The translations under genes were made by a program, and so were the position numbers. The notes beneath the pieces were generated by a model. That model saw nothing but the letters and a program-made list of their open reading frames with translations, ran no database searches and was not told the DNA's origin. 64,000 bases of DNA from Clostridium sp. K13. Lineage in GTDB: Bacteria; Bacillota; Clostridia; Clostridiales; Clostridiaceae. The DNA lies in the NCBI RefSeq assembly GCF_019734195.1, contig NZ_JAASHM010000012.1, positions 1 through 64,000 of the forward strand, read 5' to 3'. Shown in pieces: positions 36,716 to 46,175 of this stretch. Positions within the stretch are counted from its first letter, which is position 1; each line of letters starts with the position of its first letter.

Positions 36716-37855
36716 ATGAAAAATCTAAAGAAGAATATTATTCCAATTGTAGGAGTGATTATATGTAGCTTGATATTGATAAGTTTATCAAAGTTTATAT
36801 TTAAAGGTGGATTTTTAGCTGATAAGTATAATAAGGGAATGGAATATTATAAAGGTGAGGTAGTGGAGGTTCTTGAAGAGAACTTACAAGAGGATGAATT
36901 TTTAGAAAATGTTCAAGTTGGATTTCAGACAGTATTAGTACAACTAAAAGATGGACCATTAAAGGGACAAGAGTATGAAATTGGCAATCCAGTAAGTAGG
37001 CTTTACAATATAAAAGTAAAAGAAGGAACTAAGGTAATTGTAGGTTGTTATGAAAGTAACGGAGAAAATGTATTTACCATATTTAGTTATAATAGAAGTA
37101 ATATAATTTATATATTAGTTGCAATATTTGCTTTAATAGTAATAATAATAGGTGGAGTTAAAGGAGTTAAGTCATTAGTATCATTAATTTTTACATTAGT
37201 TTGTTGTGTATACTTAATGTTGCCATTACTTCTTAAAGGGGTAAGTCCTATTATTGCAGGAATTTTAATGGCTATATTAAGTATTACTGTTACATTATTA
37301 TTAGTTTCAGGTATGAATAAAAAAACATTTACTGCAATATTAGGAACAGTTTCTGGTGTTGTTATTGCAGGAATTATAGCTTATGTATTTGGAAAGTTAA
37401 GTTATCTTTCAGGAATTACTATGGAGGATGCTGAAAGTTTAATGTATATAGCAGAAGATACGGGGTTAAAGATTACTGGATTGATGTTTACTGGGATATT
37501 AGTTGCTTCGTTAGGAGCAGTAATGGATGTAGCTATGTCAATTTCATCATCTATATTTGAAATTAATAGTATAAATGATAAGGTTACATTTAAGGAGCTA
37601 TTTAAAAGTGCTATGAATATTGGTAAAGATATTATTGGTACAATGACTAACACCTTAATTTTAGCTTTTGCAGGTGGATCTTTAAGTGTTTTAATATTAA
37701 TATATTCTTCATCTATGCCTTATAATAAAATGATAAATTTAGATGTATTAGGTACAGAGGTTATACAAGGATTAGCCGGTAGCATAGGGATAGTTTTAGC
37801 GGTGCCGATTACAGCATTAATAGGATGTTATTTATGTAAATCGAACAAGAGTTAA
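36716..37855 (+). CDS. YibE/F family membrane protein
   Basis: This 379-aa protein has an N-terminal helix, an extracytoplasmic beta domain (about 35-125: YKGEVVEVLEENL, then GPLKGQEYEIGNP) and then seven or so helices with the family segment TGLMFTGILVASLGAVMDVAMSISSS. This is the YibE/F family, whose transport function is not established. AGGGGGGAAGG precedes the ATG. It is monocistronic between two terminators and sits between two sortase-substrate genes without evident functional link. ACGAATAT at about 36612 upstream faintly echoes the GTTCG/CGAA boxes. Confidence 0.9.
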   Translation: MKNLKKNIIPIVGVIICSLILISLSKFIFKGGFLADKYNKGMEYYKGEVVEVLEENLQEDEFLENVQVGFQTVLVQLKDGPLKGQEYEIGNPVSRLYNIKVKEGTKVIVGCYESNGENVFTIFSYNRSNIIYILVAIFALIVIIIGGVKGVKSLVSLIFTLVCCVYLMLPLLLKGVSPIIAGILMAILSITVTLLLVSGMNKKTFTAILGTVSGVVIAGIIAYVFGKLSYLSGITMEDAESLMYIAEDTGLKITGLMFTGILVASLGAVMDVAMSISSSIFEINSINDKVTFKELFKSAMNIGKDIIGTMTNTLILAFAGGSLSVLILIYSSSMPYNKMINLDVLGTEVIQGLAGSIGIVLAVPITALIGCYLCKSNKS

Positions 37856-37869
37856 ATAAAAAAATAGTT

Positions 37870-37918
37870 ATAAAAGAGGTTTTAAATATATTTATTTATA
37901 TTTAGAACCTCTTTTATT
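37870..37918 (+). terminator. Terminator after the YibE/F gene
   Basis: ATAAAAGAGGTT (37870-37881) pairs with AACCTCTTTTAT (37906-37917), with inner AAATATA/TATATTT. The following 37919-38143 is AT-rich and empty apart from the promoter noted next. Confidence 0.75.
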
Positions 37919-38143
37919 ATAATAATTGGCAAATTTTGCGTACTAAAAATAAAGCTTATAGAAATACGGACAAATTTTATTGAAAAAAATAAAAATAAAA
38001 ATATTTTTGGTAAAAATTAAATAAAATAATAAATATAATGGTAAAAAATACATAAAAGATGAAAAAAGTCGAATAAAACTATATAGGAATTATAAAAAAA
38101 CATAAAAAATATTAAAATTAGCAAAAATTTAACATAAAAAGAC

Positions 38144-38181
38144 TTCAAAACGTTCGTGTCTTATGCTAGAATAATGTTCGT
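38144..38181 (+). promoter_or_regulatory. Promoter with two GTTCGT boxes before the PHP surface protein
   Basis: TTCAAA (38144-38149) and TAGAAT (38167-38172) have a 17-bp spacer. GTTCGT occurs at 38152-38157 inside the spacer and again at 38176-38181 near the start point, 24 bp apart. This is an operator-like layout shared in part with the 5'-nucleotidase promoter. Confidence 0.5.
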
Positions 38182-38211
38182 AAGAAAACATCCAAAAATA
38201 GGGGGATAAAA

Positions 38212-41200
38212 ATGAAAAATAAAAAGTTAATTGCTTTAGTAATGGCTGCAACTATGTCAATTGGTTTAATAACGCCAAAATCGCAAATTACATATGCTAG
38301 CGCTATTCAAACAGCACAGGAATCAGTAAGTTCAGAACAAGAAGAAGTGCTTGTACTTGAAGAAAATTTTGCGGGGAATAAAGATAGTGTAAATGCTATA
38401 AACGATGGTTGGACATTTAGTAGAGAATTAGGTGGATATGACTCAAATGGTAATTATAACACTTTACCATCAGTTGGGTTAGGTAAAGGAACTTCAAGTG
38501 GAAAAATAGATGTTATTTCAACTCCAAAGTTTACTTTAGAGAATGAAGGGAAGTTAAGTTTTTACTTAAAGAGTCAAGGTATTAAAGCCGATTCTACATC
38601 AGCATTTGTAGTAAAAGGATTTAATGCTAATGGAGAAATTACTTTTGAAGAAGCATTTGATGCTGCTAAGTTATCTGAATATACTGTAGTAAAAGAGGTT
38701 AATATTGCGAGTATTCCTTCAGAAACTACAAATATAAATTTTGAATATACAAAAAATGTTGGGAATCTTACTTTTGATGATGTAAGACTTACTTGTGAAA
38801 AATCTGAAGCTATTGAGGGAGTAACATTCATCAATAAAGCAAAAGAATTAAATGATGGTGAAGAAACAACAATAAGAGGAGTAGTTTCATTTAATGACAG
38901 AAATAAAACACTTCATGTTCAAGATAAAACAGGTGCTATAGCTATTTCAAATAAAAATAGTAGTATAGATCTTTCAGGATTTGTTAAAGGTGATGAAATA
39001 GAAATAACAGGAACACTTGATACTTATAGTAAATTAAGACAAGTACAGGCTACAGAAATTAAGGCTATAAGTAAAAAAGGTGAACCTACACCAAAGCTAT
39101 TAACTATAAAAGAGTTAAAAGAAAGTAATTATGATTCTTACTATGTAGAAATAAAGGGTGCTGTATTAGATACAAGTGCAAAAACATTAACTCAAGGTGA
39201 TGATGTTTTAGATATATACTTTATACCAAGTGGATTAGAAGTTTCTACAGGCGATACAGTAGATGTAGTTGGAACTGTAGGAAGATATAATGATACTGTT
39301 CAAATTTATGGATCATCTTGTTCTTTCACAAAAGTAGAAGCTGAAACTCCAGATGTACCAGAAGAACCAGAAGTAGATAAATTTGGACCAACTGTAGTTA
39401 AGGTTACTCCAGGAAATTCAGCTAATTTAGGTGAAAACAGAAGACCAGAAATAACTGCTACATTTGAAGATGAATCCGGTGTGGATATGAATACTGTTAA
39501 AGTTACATTTAATGGGGAAGATGTTACATCTAGTTTAGTTAAAGAAGAAAATACAGTTAAGTATTTAGTTAATAAAGATTTAGCTGATGGAAAATATACT
39601 GTTAAAGTTGAAGTTAATGATACATTAGGAAACTTAACTACTAAAGTGTGGAAATTTACAGTTGGTACTGTAGAAAGTAATCTTTATTTTGGACAACTTC
39701 ACTCACATACAAACCTTTCAGATGGACAAGGTACAATAGATGAAGCTTATACTTATGCTAGAGATAATGCAAATGTTGATTTCATAGCTGTTACAGATCA
39801 TAGTAACTGGTTTGATAATGATACATCAGCTAATATGGGGGATGGATCTGTAAGTGAAGAGTGGAAATTAGGATTAGCTACTGCTGACAAGTATAATAAA
39901 GATGGCGAATTTGCAGCTATATATGGTTATGAAATGACATGGTCAGGTTCAACAGGTGGATATGGACATATAAATACATTTAACACACCTGGATTCGAAA
40001 CTAGAACAAATAAAAATATGAATTTAAAGAATTACTATGAAACATTAAAGAAATATCCAGAGTCTTTATCTCAATTAAACCATCCAGGTAAAACTTTTGG
40101 TAACTTTAGTGATTATGCACATTATGATGTAGCTATTGATGAAGTAGTTACTTTAATAGAAGTTGGTAATGGTGAAGGAGCTATAAGAAGTTCAGGATAT
40201 TTCCCATCATATGAAGAGTATACAAGAGCTCTTGATAAGGGATGGCATGTATCTCCTACAAATAACCAAGATAACCATAAAGGTAAATGGGGTAATGCTA
40301 ATACTGCAAGAACAGTAGTTGAAGCATCAGAGCTTACAAGAGAAGCTGTTTATGAAGCTATTAGTGAAAGAAGAACTTATGCTACAGAAGATGAAAATTT
40401 AAGAATTTCATATACTGTAAATGGAAGCACTATGGGATCAATTTTAGATGATACAGATGCATTAGAATTTAATATAAATGTAGAAGATATTGATTCAGGA
40501 GATAACATTAAGAAAATCTCAATTATTGGAGATGGTGGTAAGGTTGTAAAGTCTATAGACAATATAAATTCTACAGAAAAACAATGGACATTTACTTTAG
40601 ACAATAATGTAAGTTCATATTACTATGTAAGAGTTGATCAAGCAGACCAAGATATCGCGGTAACTGCACCTATATGGGTTGGTGAAAGAGAAAATGTTGG
40701 AATAGAATCAATTGATTGTGATACAGAACTTGTAGTAGAAAATGAAAAAATTAATATTGATACTACTATTTATAACAATGAAGCTACAGAATTAACAGAC
40801 GTTAAAGTTGAATTCTATATTGATGGAGCTACTGAACCAGTAGTAAGCACTATTGAAAATATTGGATCTGCTTCAACAGGAACTGCTACATTAAGCCATA
40901 GTTTTGAGGCTGCTGGTGAGCATAAAATAGATGTAGTTGTTAAAGCAAATGTAAATGGAAATGAAAGAGAGTTTAAAGGTAGCATAGATATTAAAGTATC
41001 TAAAGCTAGTGCTGTTTCAAAGGTAGTTATTGATGGAGCTCATCAAAACCAATATGTAAATGGAGATTACGCAGGAAAAATGACTACACTTACAGGTTTA
41101 ATGACTCAAAATGGAATTAAATCTATATTAAATACTGAACCAATTACAGATGAAACTTTAGAAGGTGTATCATTATTAATACTTTCAGACCCTCAAAGTA

Positions 41201-42693
41201 CAAATAAGGATTCATATGGATTAACTCCTCAAAAATATAGTGAAGATGAATTAGCAGCTATAGCTAAGTTTGCAAAAAATGGTGGTAATATAGTAATTAC
41301 ATCAAAAGCAGACTATGGTGATGGTGTAGGAGAATATGGAAATGCAGCACAAGGAAATTCAGTTCTTGAGGCAATTGGAGCTAATATAAGATTTAATGAT
41401 GACCAAGCTACAGATGATGTAGAAAATGGTGGTCAAAGTTATAGATTATACTTTAATGACTATAATACTGAAAGTGAATGGTTAAAGGATGTTGATACAA
41501 GTAAAAATTATAGCTTCTATAGTGGTTCAACATTAGTTATGCCTGAAAATACTAATAATATTGAAGTTTTAGTAAGAGGTCATGAAACTACTTATGGTAA
41601 TGATGCAGATAAAAAGGGAGACAATACTCCAGTAGGACAAGGTGAAGTTGTAGGTCTTGCAGTTGAAACACTTGAAAGTGGTTCTAAAGTATTTGTTTCA
41701 GGAGCTACATTCTTCTCAGATTTCGAAATTGATGGATATGTATATTCAAACTTTGATATAACAAGTAAAGTATTAAGAGAATTAGCACCAACTCCACAGT
41801 TACCAGTTAGTAAAATTGCTGATGTAAGAGTGGATTTAGATGGAGATAATAATCCAGATAGATTTGGTGAAACAGTAGTTGTTGAAGGTTATGTTACTGC
41901 AGCATCTAATGCAGCAGCAAAAGGAAATTCTTTCTTTGATGTAATTTATGTACAAGATGAAACAGCTGGACTTACTGTCTTTGGTGTATCATCAACAGAA
42001 GTTAAATTAGGTCAAAAGGTAAGACTTACAGGTAAGGTATCTTCATATTTAGGTGATGCACAAATTGCTTTAAACAATGAAGAATTTGATTTAGAAATAA
42101 TTGATACTAATATTAATTTAGTTAATCCAACTAAGCTTTCTACTGCAGATAGTATGCTTGAAGAAAAAGAAGGGTTATTAGTTGAAGTAGCTGGTAAAGT
42201 AACAAGAATAGAAGGTCAAAATATTTATGTTAATGATGGAACTGGTGAAGCGAGAGTTTACACAGAAGGATATATTGGAAGTAGTGCAAATCCAGGTGTA
42301 GCTGATGAGTGGAAGTCAAGAATTAAAGTTGGAGACAAGGTTTCAGCTATAGGTCTTGCATCAGAAGATCCAGAAGGTCATAGATTAAGAGTTAGAGATT
42401 CAGCAGAAATAGTTGTTTTAGAAGATGATGAAGAAAATCAAAAGCCGGAAGAACCAGATGTTGATGTTAAACCAGAAGAGCCAGGTGTTGATGTTAAGCC
42501 AGAAGGTGGAAATGGATCAGAAAATGGTTCAGGCTCAAATAATGGATCAGGCACAAACAATGGTTCAAATAATAATGGAACAACAAATTTACCTAACACT
42601 GGTGGGGTTAATTCAACTATTTATGTAGTAGTAGCTATTATCGTAGTAGCTGCAGGTGCAATAGTGTTATTTAAGAAAAAGGGTAAAAAATAA
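38212..42693 (+). CDS. Wall-anchored CehA/McbA-type PHP metallohydrolase with OB-fold domains
   Basis: This 1493-aa surface protein has a signal peptide (about 1-32), a beta-sandwich domain, and two OB-fold domains of the YhcR/DUF6359 kind (VTFINKAKELNDGEETTIRG...). An Ig-like domain and a PHP metallohydrolase domain follow. The PHP domain starts LHSHTNLSDGQGT, with TDHSNW, NHPGK and NQDNHKG metal ligands. Then come a CARDB-like domain, a DUF4350-like Rossmann domain (LLILSDPQSTNKDSYG) and two more OB-like domains (FGETVVVEGYVTAAS). A Gly/Ser/Asn spacer precedes LPNTGG, a membrane helix and KKKGKK. OB folds of this type occur in secreted nucleases and nucleotidases, so a phosphoester or nucleic-acid substrate is plausible but unproven. 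The ATG follows AGGGGG. Confidence 0.88.
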   Translation: MKNKKLIALVMAATMSIGLITPKSQITYASAIQTAQESVSSEQEEVLVLEENFAGNKDSVNAINDGWTFSRELGGYDSNGNYNTLPSVGLGKGTSSGKIDVISTPKFTLENEGKLSFYLKSQGIKADSTSAFVVKGFNANGEITFEEAFDAAKLSEYTVVKEVNIASIPSETTNINFEYTKNVGNLTFDDVRLTCEKSEAIEGVTFINKAKELNDGEETTIRGVVSFNDRNKTLHVQDKTGAIAISNKNSSIDLSGFVKGDEIEITGTLDTYSKLRQVQATEIKAISKKGEPTPKLLTIKELKESNYDSYYVEIKGAVLDTSAKTLTQGDDVLDIYFIPSGLEVSTGDTVDVVGTVGRYNDTVQIYGSSCSFTKVEAETPDVPEEPEVDKFGPTVVKVTPGNSANLGENRRPEITATFEDESGVDMNTVKVTFNGEDVTSSLVKEENTVKYLVNKDLADGKYTVKVEVNDTLGNLTTKVWKFTVGTVESNLYFGQLHSHTNLSDGQGTIDEAYTYARDNANVDFIAVTDHSNWFDNDTSANMGDGSVSEEWKLGLATADKYNKDGEFAAIYGYEMTWSGSTGGYGHINTFNTPGFETRTNKNMNLKNYYETLKKYPESLSQLNHPGKTFGNFSDYAHYDVAIDEVVTLIEVGNGEGAIRSSGYFPSYEEYTRALDKGWHVSPTNNQDNHKGKWGNANTARTVVEASELTREAVYEAISERRTYATEDENLRISYTVNGSTMGSILDDTDALEFNINVEDIDSGDNIKKISIIGDGGKVVKSIDNINSTEKQWTFTLDNNVSSYYYVRVDQADQDIAVTAPIWVGERENVGIESIDCDTELVVENEKINIDTTIYNNEATELTDVKVEFYIDGATEPVVSTIENIGSASTGTATLSHSFEAAGEHKIDVVVKANVNGNEREFKGSIDIKVSKASAVSKVVIDGAHQNQYVNGDYAGKMTTLTGLMTQNGIKSILNTEPITDETLEGVSLLILSDPQSTNKDSYGLTPQKYSEDELAAIAKFAKNGGNIVITSKADYGDGVGEYGNAAQGNSVLEAIGANIRFNDDQATDDVENGGQSYRLYFNDYNTESEWLKDVDTSKNYSFYSGSTLVMPENTNNIEVLVRGHETTYGNDADKKGDNTPVGQGEVVGLAVETLESGSKVFVSGATFFSDFEIDGYVYSNFDITSKVLRELAPTPQLPVSKIADVRVDLDGDNNPDRFGETVVVEGYVTAASNAAAKGNSFFDVIYVQDETAGLTVFGVSSTEVKLGQKVRLTGKVSSYLGDAQIALNNEEFDLEIIDTNINLVNPTKLSTADSMLEEKEGLLVEVAGKVTRIEGQNIYVNDGTGEARVYTEGYIGSSANPGVADEWKSRIKVGDKVSAIGLASEDPEGHRLRVRDSAEIVVLEDDEENQKPEEPDVDVKPEEPGVDVKPEGGNGSENGSGSNNGSGTNNGSNNNGTTNLPNTGGVNSTIYVVVAIIVVAAGAIVLFKKKGKK

Positions 42694-42747
42694 TAAATAA
42701 ATAAAATAGTAGTATATAAAAATATGCTTAAACTATGATATGCAAAT

Positions 42748-42786
42748 AAGGTATGATTTCTTTTTTTAGGAATCATACCTTTTTAA
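42748..42786 (+). terminator. Terminator after the PHP surface protein
   Basis: AAGGTATGATT (42748-42758) pairs with AATCATACCTT (42771-42781), then TTTT. It may also serve the convergent small gene. Confidence 0.8.
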
Positions 42787-42819
42787 TGTATTAATTAATA
42801 AAATTTTTATTTGATACAC

Positions 42820-43008
42820 TTAAATTATATCTACCTTTTTCAACTTATCTTTTACTTCAAATAATCTACTTTCCAAAGTATCAATTTTAGAAGAAAGTCG
42901 TTCCCTTTCTGAAGTGTTATTAGTTTTACTTAGTTTACTATTTAAATTATCTATATCCGTAGCAAGTGAAATAATTTCTAGTGTATACTCCCATGCACTT
43001 TTACTCAT
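42820..43008 (-). CDS. Small coiled-coil protein
   Basis: A 62-aa protein with an excellent ribosome site on the minus strand (AAGGAGGA, 9 nt before the ATG), so it is likely real. Residues 15-58 form one amphipathic helix with heptad pattern (IDNLNSKLSK, RLSSKIDTLESRLFEVKDKL), a short coiled coil. The N-terminus is MSKSAWEYTLEIIS. No known domain is recognised; SlyX-like shape is superficial. Confidence 0.65.
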   Translation of the reverse strand: MSKSAWEYTLEIISLATDIDNLNSKLSKTNNTSERERLSSKIDTLESRLFEVKDKLKKVDII

Positions 43009-43242
43009 AAGTTAAATCCTCCTTAAATAAAAATCTAATAATATACTATGAAAGAAATAATTAAAAATAACCATTTTTATTTAAAAACTTTGTTTAAAAT
43101 TAATGAAAACTATATAAAACAAGAAAAATATGATGAAATATTAGCAAATAGAAATAATTTTATAAATATTAAAGAATATAAATTGTGAAAAAACAAAGAA
43201 TAAATTAAATAATATATTAAAAAAATATTTGTTTTCATATCA

Positions 43243-43260
43243 TTGTTAAAAAATATACAA
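43243..43260 (+). promoter_or_regulatory. Rex-like operator upstream of nox
   Basis: TTGTTAAAAAATATACAA matches the Rex consensus TTGTTAANNNNTTAACAA at all but two positions. It lies 126 bp before the NADH oxidase gene. Rex senses the NADH/NAD+ ratio and commonly controls such genes. The rest of 43009-43385 is AT-rich; a 46-codon ORF there lacks a ribosome site. Confidence 0.5.
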
Positions 43261-43385
43261 AAAAATCAAAAAAACTCTTTACTATTCCTGAGCGAAGTAG
43301 TATGATTTAATTAAGGAAAACAATTATTAATTAAAAACTAATATTAATAAATGAAATATCTATGTTCTTTTAGGAGGAATTTGTA

Positions 43386-44717
43386 ATGAAAATAGTAGTA
43401 GTTGGATGTACACATGCAGGGACAGCTGCAGTAGTTAATTTAAAGGAACTTCACCCAGAAAGTGAAATTACAATATATGAAAAAAATGATAATCTATCAT
43501 TCTTATCATGTGGAATAGCTTTAAATGTTGGAGGAGTAATCAAGGAAACTAAAAATCTTTTCTATAACTCACCAGAAAACATTGCTAAAATGGGTGTAGT
43601 AACTAATATGAAACATGAAGTTTTAGACATAGACTTTGATAATAAAACTTTAAAAGTTAAAAATCTTTTAACAAATGAAGAGTTTGAAGATAATTACGAT
43701 AAATTAGTTTTAACATTAGGATCATGGCCAATAGTTCCAAGATTTGAAGGTGGAGACTTAGAAAATATTTTATTATGTAAGAATCATGACCATGCAATTG
43801 AAATAATAGAAAAATCTAAAGATGCTAAAAATGTAGTTATAATTGGAGCTGGATACATTGGTGTTGAACTTGTAGAAGCATTTGAAATGCAAGGTAAGAA
43901 AGTTACATTAATAGATGCAGAAGAAAGAATTATGGCTAAATATCTTGATAAAGAATTCACAGATATAGCTGAAAAAGAGTTTGCTGATAGAGGAGTAAAT
44001 TTAGTTTTAGGTGAAAAAGTTTCTAAGTTCGAAGGCAAAAATGGAAAAGTAACAAAGGTTGTTACTAACAATGGAAGCTATGAAGGCGATTTAGTTGTAT
44101 TATGTATTGGATTTGCTCCAAACACTAAACTTGTTCAAGGTAAATTAGATACACTACCAAATGGAGCTATAATAATAGATGAATACATGAGAACTAGTAA
44201 AGAAGACGTATTTGCTGCTGGGGATTGTTGTGTAGTAACTTATAATCCAGCTCACGATACAAGATATATTCCACTTGCAACAAATGCAGTAAGAATGGGT
44301 ACTTTAGTAGCTAGAAATATAGTAAAGCCAACTCTTAAGTACATGGGAACTCAAGGTACTTCAGGAATTAAAATTTATGAAAAATGTATAGCTTCAACAG
44401 GATTAACTGAAGATGTTGCAAAAGCTACTACTAAAATGAATGTTGGATCAGTATCATTAACTGATAACTACAGACCAGAATTTATGCCAACTTACTTACC
44501 AGCTACTGTTAAGATAGTATTTGATAAAGATACTAGAAGAGTAATTGGAGGACAAATAGTTTCTGATATAGATTTAACTCAATTTATGAATACTTTATCA
44601 GTAGTTATTCAAAATGAAATGACAATAGAAGAATTAGCAATGACAGATTTCTTCTTCCAACCACACTTTAATAAACCATGGAGCATTTTAAATGCAGTTG
44701 CATTAAAAGCTTTATAA
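43386..44717 (+). CDS. nox: NADH oxidase / CoA-disulfide-reductase-like flavoprotein
   Basis: This 443-aa flavoprotein of the peroxide/oxygen-reducing group has an FAD GxxxAG-type start (VVGCTHAGTAA), with H10 and the redox-active C42 in SFLSCGIAL. The NADH-binding motif is IGAGYIGVE, and the second FAD motif is DVFAAGDCC. C42 as sole active-site cysteine fits a water-forming NADH oxidase; CoA-disulfide reductase or NADH peroxidase activity is the alternative. In an anaerobe it removes oxygen at the cost of NADH. AGGAGGA precedes the ATG. A Rex-like operator upstream and a tight terminator downstream frame it as a single-gene unit. Confidence 0.9.
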   Translation: MKIVVVGCTHAGTAAVVNLKELHPESEITIYEKNDNLSFLSCGIALNVGGVIKETKNLFYNSPENIAKMGVVTNMKHEVLDIDFDNKTLKVKNLLTNEEFEDNYDKLVLTLGSWPIVPRFEGGDLENILLCKNHDHAIEIIEKSKDAKNVVIIGAGYIGVELVEAFEMQGKKVTLIDAEERIMAKYLDKEFTDIAEKEFADRGVNLVLGEKVSKFEGKNGKVTKVVTNNGSYEGDLVVLCIGFAPNTKLVQGKLDTLPNGAIIIDEYMRTSKEDVFAAGDCCVVTYNPAHDTRYIPLATNAVRMGTLVARNIVKPTLKYMGTQGTSGIKIYEKCIASTGLTEDVAKATTKMNVGSVSLTDNYRPEFMPTYLPATVKIVFDKDTRRVIGGQIVSDIDLTQFMNTLSVVIQNEMTIEELAMTDFFFQPHFNKPWSILNAVALKAL

Positions 44718-44724
44718 TAACTAA

Positions 44725-44756
44725 AAGGTAATCTAGAAATAGATTACCTTTTTTTA
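44725..44756 (+). terminator. Terminator after nox
   Basis: AAGGTAATCTA (44725-44735) and TAGATTACCTT (44740-44750) close a GAAA tetraloop and run into TTTTT. Confidence 0.9.
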
Positions 44757-44823
44757 TTAAGTTTTTTAAATTTTTGTTATATTAGTAAAAGATTAATAGT
44801 AATATTGTAAAAGGAGGTGACAA

Positions 44824-46122
44824 ATGAGAAATAAGTATATTCAGTTTGTAATAATGATTATAGCAATATTTCTAGTTACTGGGGTGGTGCTAAAAATAAA
44901 GATAGATAAAATTAATAATAATTCAAAAATTAATAATCAAAGTATAGATAGCAATGAAAGTGAAGGTGAAGAAATTATAGCTAATAAATTTTTAGAGGAT
45001 GGTGAAATGAGAGGTGTATGGTTATCTACAGTAAGCAATTTAGATTGGCCTGAAATTAGTAGCTATAAGAATAGTAAAGTTCAGCAAGAAATGTTAAAAG
45101 AAAAATTTGATTTCATAGAAGAACAAAATATGAATACAATATTTTTTCAAGTCAGGCCAATGGGAGATGCATTTTATAAATCTAATTATGCAGCATGGTC
45201 AAAATATTTAACTGGGAGTTTGGGAGAAGACCCTGGGTATGACCCCCTTGAATTTGCTATTAATGAAGCTCATAAAAGAGGCTTAGAGCTTCAAGCATGG
45301 TTTAATCCTTTTAGAATAGATAGTAATTCTGCAGGTTTTAATATGGATAATTATATTAATGAGCTGCCAGAACAATCACCATTAAAAAATAATTCAAATT
45401 GGATTGTAAAATATAATAATTATCATTATCTTGATGTAGGAATACCAGAGGTTAGAGAATATGTAATAGATACAATTATAGAAGTTGTAAAAAATTATAA
45501 TATTGATGGGGTTGTATTAGATGATTATTTTTATCCATATCCTTCAGGTGGATTAGAATTTCCTGATGATAATACATATGAAAAGTATGGTGAAGGATTT
45601 AATTCAAAGGAAGAATGGAGAAGAAATAATGTTAATTGTTTTATAAGTGAGTTATATAAAAAGATTAAAGAAACTAATACGGAAGTTAAGTTTGGTGTTA
45701 GTCCATTTGGAATATGGAGAAATGGAGAATCTTTAGGAGGAAGTAATACAAGTGGTTTAAGTAGCTATGATAATGTATATGTAGATTCAAGGAAATGGAT
45801 TCAAGAAGGTTGGATTGATTATATTATTCCTCAAATATATTGGCAATTTGATTATAGTGCAGCTCCATATGCAACGCTTGTTGACTGGTGGGCTAAACAA
45901 GTTGAAAATACTAATGTTCAATTATATATTGGGCATGCAGCCTATAAAATAAATGATTCAACCTATGGTGAGTCATGGCTTAATGAAAATGAAGTAATAA
46001 ATCAAATCCGATATTCTAGGGGAAATTCAAATGTAAAAGGAAGTTGTTTCTTTAGATTAAAGACTTTAGAGGAAAATAGGATAGGCTTTACAGATGAATT
46101 GAGAGAGTTATATAAAAGATAA
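44824..46122 (+). CDS. GHL10/DUF187 (YngK-like) family glycoside hydrolase
   Basis: This 432-aa secreted or membrane-anchored protein has an N-terminal hydrophobic helix (residues 6-24) and a short Asn-rich linker. The TIM-barrel DUF187 domain begins EMRGVWLSTVSNLDWP. Family motifs include FFQVRPMGDAFY, LELQAWFNPFR, DGVVLDDYFYPYP, KFGVSPFGIWRN and DYIIPQIYWQFD. Members probably act on peptidoglycan or other glycans; substrates are poorly known. AAGGAGGTGA precedes the ATG. A long hairpin with a GTAA loop lies 54 bp after the stop. Confidence 0.88.
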   Translation: MRNKYIQFVIMIIAIFLVTGVVLKIKIDKINNNSKINNQSIDSNESEGEEIIANKFLEDGEMRGVWLSTVSNLDWPEISSYKNSKVQQEMLKEKFDFIEEQNMNTIFFQVRPMGDAFYKSNYAAWSKYLTGSLGEDPGYDPLEFAINEAHKRGLELQAWFNPFRIDSNSAGFNMDNYINELPEQSPLKNNSNWIVKYNNYHYLDVGIPEVREYVIDTIIEVVKNYNIDGVVLDDYFYPYPSGGLEFPDDNTYEKYGEGFNSKEEWRRNNVNCFISELYKKIKETNTEVKFGVSPFGIWRNGESLGGSNTSGLSSYDNVYVDSRKWIQEGWIDYIIPQIYWQFDYSAAPYATLVDWWAKQVENTNVQLYIGHAAYKINDSTYGESWLNENEVINQIRYSRGNSNVKGSCFFRLKTLEENRIGFTDELRELYKR

Positions 46123-46175
46123 ATTTTATTTTTGTTTTAAAGTTAGTTTTATAAATGTTTATTAGTAACTATAGA

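Noticed and set aside
42425..42628. A 67-codon frame in the 3' part of the PHP surface protein
   Set aside because: It is the shifted reading of the repetitive Gly/Asn/Ser/Pro spacer codons.
43048..43188. A 46-codon plus-strand ORF between the coiled-coil gene and nox
   Set aside because: No ribosome site precedes its ATG and the sequence is simply AT-rich; it overlaps the likely promoter region of the divergent small gene.
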